Shown one piece after another: positions 43,722-56,900 of a stretch of 64,000 nucleotides of DNA. Under the pieces are notes generated by a model. The model was given only the letters and a program-made list of their open reading frames with translations. It made no database searches and was not told the DNA's origin. Position numbers and translations under genes: made by a program. How positions within the stretch are numbered: position 1 is the stretch's first letter; every line of letters starts with the position of its first letter. Source of the DNA: Cephalopachus bancanus (Eukaryota; Chordata; Mammalia; Primates; Tarsiidae); NCBI GenBank assembly GCA_027257055.1, contig JAPVLO010000278.1, positions 558,001-622,000 of the forward strand, read 5' to 3'.

Positions 43722-46216
43722 CTAGGAAGAAAATTGTTAGTTAATATAGAATGAAACACGTCCTTCCTTAACTATCACTAATGATACTCTTCTGTGGATT
43801 TGTGGTGGGAAGGGCACTAAGTTCCTTAATTTAAGGAGAAAAGTGTAAATTTCTTTTAAAGTAATCAATGCCATGCAGAATTCAGTGCAAGTCAAGAGAT
43901 GGACGTTTAAAAAATTATAATCCTTGAAATTCAAACACTAATGTAAAACCTATTCCTGAATTTGGCTTTTCTAAGCTTTTTTTTTTTTTTTTTTTTTGCT
44001 GCTCACTGGTAGCTGTGTGTCTGACAGCATTCTCTCAAGTTTTGGTTTACTATCCTGACACAGCACTTTAAAACTTCAAAGTTTTTAACAGCACATTGAT
44101 AAACTGTACTACATACTTGATCTGAATTACTACAGATCCTTAAATACTTAAGTTGCTTGCTTCTTAATGATTACCAGGAAACTTGATTCTAGAGAGTACT
44201 ATACAGTGTTAACTATGCAAATAAGTTCTAAAATTACACAATTTATCTGTGTAATATTTTAACCCAATTACTGTGATTTATTCGATTCTGAGTTTATTCT
44301 AAAGTTATCTTGAATTGTCATCCCGCCCCAATTTATAGAAATTTGGTTTAATATGTATAAAGATGTAGCAGTCTTTGTTTTTTCTAAATAGATGATGTAT
44401 AAAAATAAAATCAAGGCTTTGAAACAAGGTGATGCTGTTACCTTAGCCCTTTCAGTACGAAAACACCAATCCTGTACATTGAACGGTATGTCCAAAACTT
44501 GACCTAGGCATTGACAATCACCTGTCCTTTAGCCAGCTACCTATGATGTAAAACTGGTAAACACGACCTGGGTGTTCACAGCTCTGGTCATGTTTGCAGA
44601 GTCTGTAGGCTCTTCATGGCATTGAAGTGTTTATGCAGCCTTAAAAAAAATGCCAGCAGAGTTTCATCACTCAAAGATAATGTTCTTTCTGTTTTTAATC
44701 TTTACCTGATGGGATAGCACCAAGGCCCACACAAAAAGTATGATAACCTCTGTCACACACATCACAGAACATCATTTCTTCTTCATGGTGGGGTTGTCCA
44801 CATATAATGCACGTTTTACATTCCATACACTGCCATGGGTAGGTCTTAATCATAGAAACAAGCTCCATGGTCATATCCAGGCAAGAAGGATGGCCTAAAT
44901 TAAAACCATTATTAGCAGTAGTTCACACAAGAATATTTAACTTAATATGGCATATAAAATACTAGTTTACTTCAGGACTTCCCAAAAATGTCTATGTTTA
45001 ACTGCCAAAGAGAAATGAAAATACAGTGTAGAAGAAAATACAGGGACTGTGTCTACACCTCACAATCTACCCTGTAAATTGATGATTCTTTGGCCAAAGT
45101 CTACTTGAAACTAAATTCTAGTTCTTGAAGCAACAAAGAAGGCAGTTAAAATTGTAAGAAGACACTTTGGTACTTACCACTATTCTCACATTGGGAGCAG
45201 TGTATAAGGGATTCAGCCTTTCCTTTCTTGTTGGACTCCTTACCCTTCAGACAAATTCCACATATAGCATTTGGAATGATCTTTGGCTGGAAGGGTAGAA
45301 GAGGGCTATAAATTCATGCCAGAAGAGCTTACTATGGGTTCAAAAGGAATTCTGTTACTTTATTGCCTTATCTTTATTTTTTGCTACTGAGCATCTTTTT
45401 GAAAGACAAAATTTGACAGGAGTCAGCTTACAAGCTAAAATGGTTTAGAAAGCCTCAGCCTTCATTTTAAAATTCTGTAAATAACGTGATGTCATTAAGT
45501 GTGGCATTCTACACTACCTACATGCATAGTAAGACCTGTACAAAGAACTGGAAGAAAAAACTAAATACACTGTCAAATGTCACCATGAATTGGAGAGAAA
45601 ATTGAAGTACCATAAAAAATTGAAGTACTATAAAAGAGAAGACAGTTCTAAGAAGCTTATATATTTTGTTTGAAAGTATATTTTCAAAAATTGCAAAACT
45701 AGATCTATAAAATCTAAGTTTAAAAAATCAGTTTTAACATTTTTAATTGAAAGCTGTCTCATACATACATTGTTATGTGCATAAATGTGTGCAGAAAACT
45801 GAACTGTGTACTAATTCTCTGCATAGCTAATAAAAAAAACTTGAGGAGAAAAACATTCGCTATGAAATGCAAACATAAAAGGGAAAAACGAAAATAAGTT
45901 TTCAGAGAAGCAAAAAAACAATGCAATCACTTAAAAAATACACTCTTGTATTTTGAATACTCCTCTCTTTCAAATTAAAAACATGCATGGTCCAGTGAAG
46001 GTGTCTGGGCTTTAAACATATTTGGCAACACATAGAAAGGAACAGAAGATAAAGAGTTTACTGTACCTAAAATTGCCAGGAAGGGAAGGCTTCTGAATGT
46101 CACAGACTTGATCATTACAAAATTATGCTCACTCATGCTACAGGAATAAGTGACAGTGGTTAAAAAAAAAAAGCATGCGCCAAAAATGAATTTGGGGTAG
46201 GGGGCACGTGTGTGTG

Positions 46217-46268
<52 letters not shown>

Positions 46269-47895
46269 CCACATGTACGGGAACTGGGAAAATAATTAAG
46301 TAGAATTGTTGTTACATTTCTGTTTTATTCCAACCCAGCCAAATGTATCTTGTATTTCCCTTTCCTAAATTACTGAACCAAAGAGGAACCTAAATAAAAC
46401 TGAAATTTCATATATAGTATTTTTGACTTTGAAATGTCTCACTGCCACCTTCATAACCTGTTAGACCTAAACAATTTGTTCTTAATTCTGTTAAGATTTG
46501 TGCTTTTTAAATAATCTTTCTTTGCAAAAGATGACAGAGGCATTCAAAAAGAATTTTTGGCTTATTTATTTTAAAAAAGTCAACCTTATACATAAATATA
46601 ATAAAAACAACTCTAAACAATCACAAATGTCTCTACAAATAATAAATATCATGGAAGTTAAACATACATATAAAACTTTACTGTTAACTATTCTACATCT
46701 CCTATATTTTTTACCCTGCTCCCCCCAACAAAAGGATAGTGTCACATGCTCAAACCTTTTAAGTTTTGCAGTGTAGTTACCCTCTTGTTCCTGCTACATT
46801 CTAAGCATAAGGTTCTCATTGTGTGTTCCTATGACTAAATTAAAAATAGCTAGGAAGTGCACTTCTACATTCCAAATTCTGGTTCAGTTATGATAAAATC
46901 TGTAACTGTCATAATACACAGCAGAAAGCTACCTCTTTAGATTATGGTACCTGTACTAAATTTAAAAGATATACTTAATACTTGAAGTTAAAGTTAGATA
47001 CTAGTATAATAGATACTCTAATATGTTTCACTAAACTCAAGGAAGTAACCACATAATATTAAATTCTATAAAAGAACTCCTCATAGGAGATCCTTTACAA
47101 AACAAAAGTAGTCAAAAGGAATAAAATACAAGGTTTGTCATTCACATTCTAGAGCAATTCAAGTTCTACAATCATTAAAATATACATTAAACACCTATAA
47201 TAAAGGGCACCAAGAAAATTCTAGGTTTACTTCTAAGTTCAAATCATAATGTTTTTAAGTTACTTGTAATTTTTCTTACCCAACAGTCTTCATCTTGATG
47301 GGGGGGAGGGGTACAGCTCTGTAGCACTTTCTATGATGCTGCAGGTCAATATATAAAAATACTTTGTGCCTTCAAGCATTTGACCTTTCTAAGAAGTCAC
47401 CATACTTGTACCCAGGACTTTACACAGTAAATAATGATTGTGGCTTGGGGAAGCTAGTCTCAGTGGATTGCAGAGTACAGGGAAGAAGAAAGGGAACAAT
47501 GTAGAGAAATCCCCTGAAAATCAATGGAACAGGACCCTATGTGTGTCTAGTTGAAACAGTAAGTTCAACTTCTAATAACTGCATCAGAGTTTCACTATTG
47601 ACAAGAAAATTAAGATACTCATCCTAATAGCTCTCAGCATCTTAAATAAAAGGCTCACAGTACACATATTTTTCTGCTTGAAAAACAACCAAAGATAAGT
47701 GAGATTTTCATGGTATCATTAATATAGTATAGATTTTAATTATATGCTTATAGGCCTGAATCCTAACAATTATGCTTTAAATTTCAGGTTAATGTAACCT
47801 AAATAACACTGTCCTATAAATTAAGGGCAAACACTAGTGAATCTTATTAAGCAAGACATCAAATACAGTATTTTTCTTAACTCCCGTATTTTAAA

Positions 47896-47939
<44 letters not shown>

Positions 47940-50900
47940 CCTTCAGAGCTTGAAGTACCCTAATATTTAGGCACAGCTTGGCTTATTAATACTTTTTCAT
48001 AGAGAGGTTAACCTTTAATAAACATGTTCACATTAATACATTACATCTAGATACTGGTTATTCCCATCTTTGAAGTACCTGAAATATTTTAGGTACTAAA
48101 AATGTTCACAGAAGATTATAAAATGTATATTTTGCATATCAGATTCCCTTAAATAATATTAATTTAATTAGGTTAATCTACATGCTTTCTTGTATACGAA
48201 GATAATGCTGATTAGTTCTTCATTTTCAGCCTGTATTAAAACATCTATTTCAATATCCTCTCTTTTTTTAACCCATGATCAGTCAGACTTTTTGAATGAC
48301 CTACTTAGCACTGAAAAGTTAACAGGACAGTGTGCTTTCAGCGGACCACCCCCACCTAAAGCTCTCAACAGACCGGTATCACACACTGATTTATGTAGGC
48401 TAAGTTTTTGAAATTTAATCTTTGGAGTTCATTTGCTTTCAGTTATTAAGCATTAATTTAAATCTTTAGTTTAAAGAAATTAGATAAGCTATGTATGTAT
48501 GTAAAAACATGTACAAAAATCACATGGCTGTAGCCTACTGAAGCCACCCTGGGAAGGCAACCTGTGGTGAATGAAGCTTAAAATTTGCTTTCCATAGGCT
48601 ACAAAAACATGGATTTTTAAAAGTTACTTACATAAAGGCATTTTCTAAGAAAATATGAATGTATTAATTTGGTAGGTTTTTCTTTTATAATTTGAGGAAA
48701 AGAAAGGTAAATGAACTGTTAGAAAAAGTGTTCTGGTGACTCACTTCAACCTGTTCTTGTGGTCTATTTACCACAATCACAGTTCTGACATGCATTTAAC
48801 AACTTCAATCAGCAAAACTTTCTCAGCACCTTACTCTAAAACTTTCCTTCAATATACCATCATAAGCACAGTAAAAATCATATTCTACTACATTCCAGAC
48901 CAAAAGAACCAAAATGTAGTATATTTTACTACCACCATCCAAAACATGAAACTGTGCAGCTAATTCTGTTCCTTATATGATATTCGTAAATCCCTATATG
49001 CAAATAAGGCTACTCACCTCTCACCTCACCTTTTCTTCAAAAGAAAAGAGAGGGGCAGACAGAGGGAGGAAATGTTCAAAACAACAATAGTTGCTGACAA
49101 CTTTTCTCTGAGAATAATCAGATCAAAAAAGTTAACAAGTATGTTTTAATATTTGTCTTAAAATCATACAGGCTATTTACCAAGGTTATGCTAAAAATAC
49201 CACAATGTAAATAACAGGTTTTACTAGTTTCTATCCCAGAGTTAGCTAAATTTGGCAGATGGATCAAATAATCCTTAGATTAAATCCAGATCTTTCTTCA
49301 TGAAAGGCACTACAGAAATGCAACTCAGTCTAACAATATATTCAGCCACATTTTGATAGCTCAGCAGGTTTACCTACACTAAGTGCTAAAAACTAAAAAT
49401 GCCAGATAATTATGATCTCTACTCCAAGGAAAAAAATATAAAGTTCTGTCTACAAAATGTTTTAAAAATCCATACTTGCCTGGTTATTATTTAAAAGAAA
49501 AAAAAGACTCACAAACTGTACATAAATAAAAACAGAAGCTAAACCATAGCCAACATGACAGAAAAGCCACCAGGAAAATAAAGCAAAATAGAAAGCAGCA
49601 GACAGAGGGCACCCAGAAGAACAGCAGGCAGAAGCTCCACAATCGTCAAAGTCAAAGGTAAACACTTCAGGGAGAGAGGCTGCTCAAGAAAGAGGCTGCT
49701 CAGGGGCTTTTTTCTTCTACCTTGTACCCGGGAACTGACTTGGACAGTACAGAGCGCTTGGGACCATCTTTTCTTGGAGCAGCAGCTTTGTCTTTTGGTT
49801 TCTGTCTTCCCTGGAAAGAGTCCTCCTGGCTGTCCGGGGGACTTTCCCCTTCAGATACATTGCCAGAGGAGCTGTCCTGGAGTTCAAAAGGCAAAAACAG
49901 AGATTCCTTGTAATTAAGACAGATTGGAGTCTGAATTTTGAAAACTATGGAAAATATTCCAAAAATAGTTTTAAAGTTGTGTTAAGTTAAAAATAAAAGA
50001 TATTTCTAAATATAAGAAAGCTTTTTCCAGTGGAGACTAAAAAAGTCATACTCAAAATCATTCATCCATCCTCTAAGTGCAAAATTCACATTAGTAAGTG
50101 CCTTAATCAACCATGTTTTCTACACAGTGTCAACAAAAACATAATTATCTGCCTCAGCTATTATTTTACCTCAGCTTCAACATCATTTTCCAAGTCACAA
50201 AAGGACATATTTGTTTCACAAAAAATATATTGTTACAAATAAGTGTGGGTATTTTCACTGTAAATAAAGATCATTAAAAAAGTCCTTCAAGCATCCATTT
50301 GTGTTTTCATCATGTTAAACTATGCAGGGCCAATATCCCCAACTATCTACAACAGGATGTGACATATTATACATGTTCAAAGGTTAAAACCCCAATATTT
50401 AATTCTTCATTTCATAATTTAAAATTTGCTGCTTAGAATAATAATTTTGCAGCCGGGCTCGGTGGCTCAGCCTGTAATCCCGCGCCTTTGGGAGGCTGAG
50501 GTGAGTGGATTGCCTGAGCCTGCGGGTTCGAGACCCGCCTGGGCAGCGAGACCTCATCTCTACAATAAATCAAAAAAATCAGCCGGGCATGGTAACACAT
50601 GCCTGTAATTCCGGCTACTTGGAAGGCTGAGGCGGAAGGATCGCCAGAGCCCAGCAGGTCGAGGCTGCGGTGGCCGGGAGTGGGCACTGCACTCCAGTCT
50701 GGGTGACAGAGTGAGACTCCAACTCAAAAAAAATAATAATAATAATTTAAAAAATTTTTTTAAAAGAATAAAAATTTTGCATACATATTATGTAAATTTT
50801 AAATGATAAATTAGGTTGTGTATAGCCACCCTAAAAACATCCTGAGACAATGACTGGAAACATGAATGTATCTACTTTATCTTTTCTCTGGCTGTGTATT

Positions 50901-53900
50901 TATACAAATACAGATACCCAGACTTTCACACATAGTCCCTACCTATAAAACATACCCTCATTTTTTTAAAACACAAAACTGGAATATACTGTGCGTGCAT
51001 GTGTGTGTGTGTTTTGGTATTTTTTAAAGCATTATGTACATTTTCTCATAATAAATATTCTTTGAACTGTATTTCTATCTTACAAATGTAATATAATGTT
51101 ACTCACTGTAGACATTAAGATTTATTTAAAATTTCCATTATAAGAAATACTGCAAGGCTAGGCATGGTGGCTCAAGCATATAATCCCAGCACTTTCAGAG
51201 GCTGAGCTCAGGGGTTCAAGACCAGCCTGGGCAACTTAGTGAGCCCTCATCTCTACAATAAATCAAAAAATAAGCCAGGCATGATAGCACGTGCCTATAG
51301 TTCCAGTTACTTGGAAGGTTGTGGTGGAAGGATCACCTGAGCACAGCAGGTCGAGGCTGCGGTGGCCATGAGCATGCCACTACACTCCAGTCTGGGTGAC
51401 AGAATGAGACTCCAACTCAAAAAAATAAAAATAAAAGTAAAAAAAAAAATACTGCAAACACTGAAATGGACATTCTTTTCTAATTAAATTTTGTCACCAT
51501 CTGATTAAGTCCTTAGGATAAATTCTATCAGTGGATTTCCTAGGTCAAATACTAAAAAAGTTAAAATTGTTAGAACACTGTCAAAATGTTTTCCCAAAAC
51601 ACTGGATTGATTTACACTTCTTCTAGCAGTCGGAAAGGAAGTCAGCTTCATCACCCTCAGCATACCATAGCTTCCCTTCTAGTAACATGGCAGGAGAAAA
51701 AAAGTACCTATACTTTAATACTTGTATAGCATCTTATTTTATATAACACGTATTATTAAATGTTTTAAAAGCTGTTGGCAACAAGGAAATATAATGCCCA
51801 TTCAATAGTAGGAAATTCTCAGGTTCAGGTTGGCTACAGCAAAAAGTATAAAATGGCTAGTTACATTAGCCAAGTGTGGTAGCATACCTATAGTCTCAGC
51901 TACTCAGGAAGCTGAGGGCAGAAGGATGGCTTCAGCCCAGGAGGTCAAGGCTGCAGTAAGCCATGATCATTTCACTGTACTCCAGCCTGGGCGACAGAGT
52001 AAGACCCTGACTAAAAAAATAAAATAGTAATGATAATAATAAAATGGCCAGTTAAAACACAATGCCAGCTGGGAGTGATGACTCATGCCTATAATCCTAG
52101 CAATTCAGGAGGCCAAGGCAGAAAGATTGCTTGAGCCCACGAGTTTAAGACTAGCTGGGCAACGCAGCGAGACCTCATTTCTACAAAAAATGAAAAAATA
52201 AATTTTTAAAAACTACAGTGCTAAAGAAAATCAAAGTCCTGTGTCATCACTGGGATCAAAGCACTAAACCATCACTGGGTTTCTGCTCTCATGTATGTCC
52301 AGAGTACACAGCCGCCCACTGTCTCTCAACTATTATTTTGCTACAAAAAAAAGCCATACAGGACAACCCAATTAATAGTACATTAATATTAGTAAATGTA
52401 ATATTTTTCTATAGAAAGGTCAAGATTAATTAAATAATAGGAACATAATATACTCCCCCAAACGAAGAAAAACATGTTTCTCGGTGGCAAGAGATCAAAG
52501 TCTGTTTTGTTCCATATTTTAAACTAAACAGACAACAAGTTGAATAAAAGATTATAAACTAATGTTTTGTACCCTAGCCTAATCTTTAAGTATAGCCATG
52601 CACAACTTGTTTATATCAACACATACAATAAATAACTTTTCTTGATGAAAGCCTTCTGGAAATTATATGCAACTGTCCTTTTTCAAAAAGAGGTAGTGAC
52701 GAGTACAATTTAACACATCAGGAGAGCAATTAGCAAAAATTCAAAGAGAAAGGAAATGCTTACTACTAAAGAGAAATGTTCTTACCGAAGTGCCTTTATT
52801 TTTCCGTTTCTCATCACCTCGACCCTCTTCGGCATCATCTGAATCACCATCACTGTCTAGAGCAGGGAGCTCAGGATCCAGAGGAGGCTCGTACAGGGCT
52901 GTGTTTAAAGGCAAATAACGCAGCTCATCTGGTGAGTACCTAAAGGTCAGAAAGATTCTTCTTAGTTTTTTATTAAATATGAATAGACTAATCTTTGAGC
53001 TATGAAGACAGCCTTAGATTTCTCAATTAACCCCAAATACTTTTGAAAAAGTATTAGAGGTCATTAATTTTTCACTGGTCATCAAGTGGGGATAAGTAAT
53101 TAATTAAAAACCTGAACATTTTTTTCACTAGACTGATCATGTAAAATACACATCTGACTCTTATTATCGAAGCATAATGTGCCTCTCCTCTTTATCTTCA
53201 ACCCAAAAAAGAAAATAAATAAATAGAATGTCAGTAGTCCCAGGTACAGCTGCTGGCTCACCTTCACCTCCACCACTGTCCTAGATCATTGCTACTTCTG
53301 TGTGCTGTCATTCCTTTACTTGTAAAACAGGTTTAATAATAGAGTCTACCTCTTAGAACTGACATGAACATTAAATTAATACACGTAAATCACAACAGTA
53401 TATGGTACATATTACTTTAATTTAAAAGAAACAAAAATTTTAATAACAAATTACCAAAGCATGTAATCTAACAAACTGAATCATCTGTTTTGTCTGAAGC
53501 TAGACTAGTAATTCCTTCCCCTAGGTCAGACAGCAACATTTAGGGCCACTTCCAATCTTATCCTTAGTAGAGCCACTATCAACAAAACTATCAACAAAAA
53601 TCCTATACAACATCTTATGTGATATCTAGAGACCCCAAAACTGTTAGAAAGCACACGCATAAGGCTGTGAAACCCTTACCAACAGCTGATACCAATGATA
53701 ACTACTACTACTAAATACCTCTTGTAATATTCCTGGAACTGTCCGGGGATGAGAGCCACTGGGTAAGAACTGACCTTTGTTCGTTCTGTTGGCAAAACTT
53801 TGTACTTCCCTTGAGGCACCTGGATAACCTAAATTAACATACAGAGAAACAAAAAACTGATCCCATGCTAGGAATCAAGGCTCTAGGGAAAGAATCCCCA

Positions 53901-56900
53901 TATGCTCCCCTCTATACAACCCCACTCCAAAAACAAAAAGAAAGCTAAAAATTTAAAGAGACATTGGGAGCTACAATCTACATGCAATCTACATACAATT
54001 ATTTTGCATGCCTATTAACCACGAGCATAATTTCTGAGGAAAGGCAGCATATCTCTTGCTCACAACTTAACAGCAATGTGAGCTGGGCAGCTTATACAAC
54101 CTCTCTGTAACTCAATTTCTTCATCTATGAAATAGAAATAACACTACTTCCAACCTTATAAGGTTATTGTAAGAATTAATGTGGAACTCTCTCACAACCA
54201 CGTATAGGACACAGCAAGTACAATATGTAGCTATTTTTAGTCTCATTCAGTAGACTATCAGCCATAAGCAAAAGACATTTCAGGAAAAAAAAGGTAAATT
54301 GATTATTATTAAGAACATCATTAAAAATAGTATCTCAAGTTCTTGAGAGAAGAAGGACACATTGGCAGTATAAAAATTAATAATGGGGGCAATAAGCACT
54401 CTGCAATAACAAAGAGTAAGTTAAGAATTAAGCTAGTCATCCTACGTGCGTCTGTAAGTCAAAATAAGCTCTTCTTTCTTCCATGCGTTCCCGGTTTAAG
54501 TTGCTGTTAAATTCAGCTGCTTTTTTGGCAGCTTTCTTAATATACTCGGGCACTTTGCTGGCTTCAACCTTCTGAGTATTCTGCTGTTGCATTTGCTGAA
54601 ATAAAAATATTACAGTTGGAAGTCACATATAACTTTATAAAATGTCATTCTCCCTAACCCAAATTTAAAAATGCTAGTCGCCTAGATTACTTACAGAATA
54701 TTCTTTATAGTGGTCTGTAATTCGTTGTCGTTCTTTTTCTTGTAGAATAACAGAATATTCAGCATGCTTGGCTGGATATTCTTTTATCATTAAATCAATC
54801 ACTTCATCACTGCGCAATGCTGTTAAACCTATTTTAGACCAAAAAAAAAGTAACCAAGGTTCTTTTAAGGCTAAGTGAACAAAAGCACTTCAAAATTTGT
54901 ATCTCCTTCAAACCACTCTACATTTAAAAGGTTTTAAAACAGCCAAAGCAAAACATTTTAATACATTTCAAAATAATAAAACATAATATTCATAATATAA
55001 AGTCAAGCGATTAAAAGATTATCTTATAAAGGCAAATAAATCAATTTTTCAACCAAACAATTTTTTTGTAAGTTTCTATGTACTTTAAACATATATCCAA
55101 TTCAGCAATGCTTTCACTGGTTGAAAACAAATGAAAAATAAAAACATAGATCCTTTTACACAGAAACAATTGTCAAATAACGATGTATGCTATTAACAAT
55201 ACAGAATATTAATGAATAAAAAAATTTTTTTCAACATATTGTAGTTCCTAGTGTTCAAATTCCAGAACTACAATTCAAATTTCACCAAAAACATCAGCAC
55301 ACGCACATCATGTAGACAAATTTCAAAACTCACAGTATCATATTTCACCACTTGCAGAAATGAACTCCCATGAATTTATATTAAAAAGTAGCCATTTGCA
55401 TTAAAATGTTTATGAAAGTAGAATTACAAATGAAGCACAGAGATAATTAAACAGAACTAAAAACTGAACAAAATTTGCCTTTTCATTCTTTAGAGGTGAA
55501 GTCTAACTATATTGCCCAGGCTTGGAGTATAGTAGCTATTCACAGGCATGATCAGAGCACACAATAACCCCCAACTCCTGCTCTCCAGTGATCTTCCTGC
55601 TTCTGCCTCCCAAGTGGCTGGGACTATAGGCATATGCCATTGCATTTGGCAAAAGACCCACAACTTTTAAAAAATAGTATACAGGCCAGGCTCAGTGGCT
55701 CAGCCTGTAATCCCAGCACTTTGGGAGGCCTAGGTGAGTGGATTGCCTGAGTCTGCGGGTTCGAGACCCACCTGGGTAACTTGGCGATACCTCATCTCTA
55801 CAATAATCAAAAATTAGCCGGGCATGGTAGCGCACACCTGTAGTTCCAGCTACTTGGAAGGCTGAGGCAGAAGGATCGCTGGAGCCCAGCAGGTCGAGGC
55901 TGCAGTGGCCGGGAGCGGCCACTGCGCTCCAGTCTGGGTGACAGAGTGAGACTCAAACTCAAAAAAAAAAAAATAGTATACAAATTTTGACAACTCTGTG
56001 AAAATTATACTGTTGTAAAATACAGATGGTCCTTGGCTTACGAAGGTGTTACATCCAATAAACCTATAAGTTGAACCTATTATAAGTCGAAAATGCATTT
56101 AATGCACTTACTCTACCAATCATAGCTTAACCTAGGCTACTTTAAACATGCTCAGAACACTTATATAAGCCTACAATTGGGCAAAGTCATCTCACACAAA
56201 GCCTATTTTAAAATGAAACACTGAATAGCTCATGTAACTTATTAAATATTGTACTGAAAAATGAAAAGCAGAATAGTTGTACAAATACTCAAAATACAGT
56301 TTCTACTGAATATGCACTGTTTTCACAATACCATGAAGTTCAACCATCACTAAGGTGAAAACCATCTATATAAGCTTCATTTTCCTTTGCATTTTAACAA
56401 TAATCAAAAATGAACTAAGTAATGTAGCATTTAAATAATTAATTAATTTTGTAAAATATTGAGGAGATAAATATTTATTTATCTGATATCATCATATAAA
56501 TGTGATGCTTGAAAAATTCTTAGTTAGCTGTTATTACCTAGAGTGCATTGAGTTTCAGTAATAACATTTAGCTCTCTCAGGTAGAGTTTCTCCTTGTGAG
56601 ACAGATCTCGTCGCTCTAAATCTCCAAAAAAAAGAACAGAAGACTATTAGAAACAGTGAAACGGTATGCATTTCTAAAACTTTTAAAAGCATAAAAAACT
56701 TTATTTTAAAAAATACTCCATATTACATATTCAAAATATTATTGAAGGGACTACACAAAAATCTTATAAATTCAAGAAACAAGTTATTTCCAGACTCTCA
56801 GAAGAAAAGTAACAAAAAATAAAACCCTTGACTATGAAAATGACGCTTTCTAAAATATTCCCCAGGAAATTCACCTTTCTCATTTGGCTTTTAAATCAGT

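Larger units (their letters stand above)
45287..49720. other. PHF10 intron 9, repeat-poor
   Basis: 4.4 kb with only the two microsatellites and no recognised transposon, unusual beside the Alu-dense neighbourhood. A/T-rich throughout. Confidence 0.5.
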
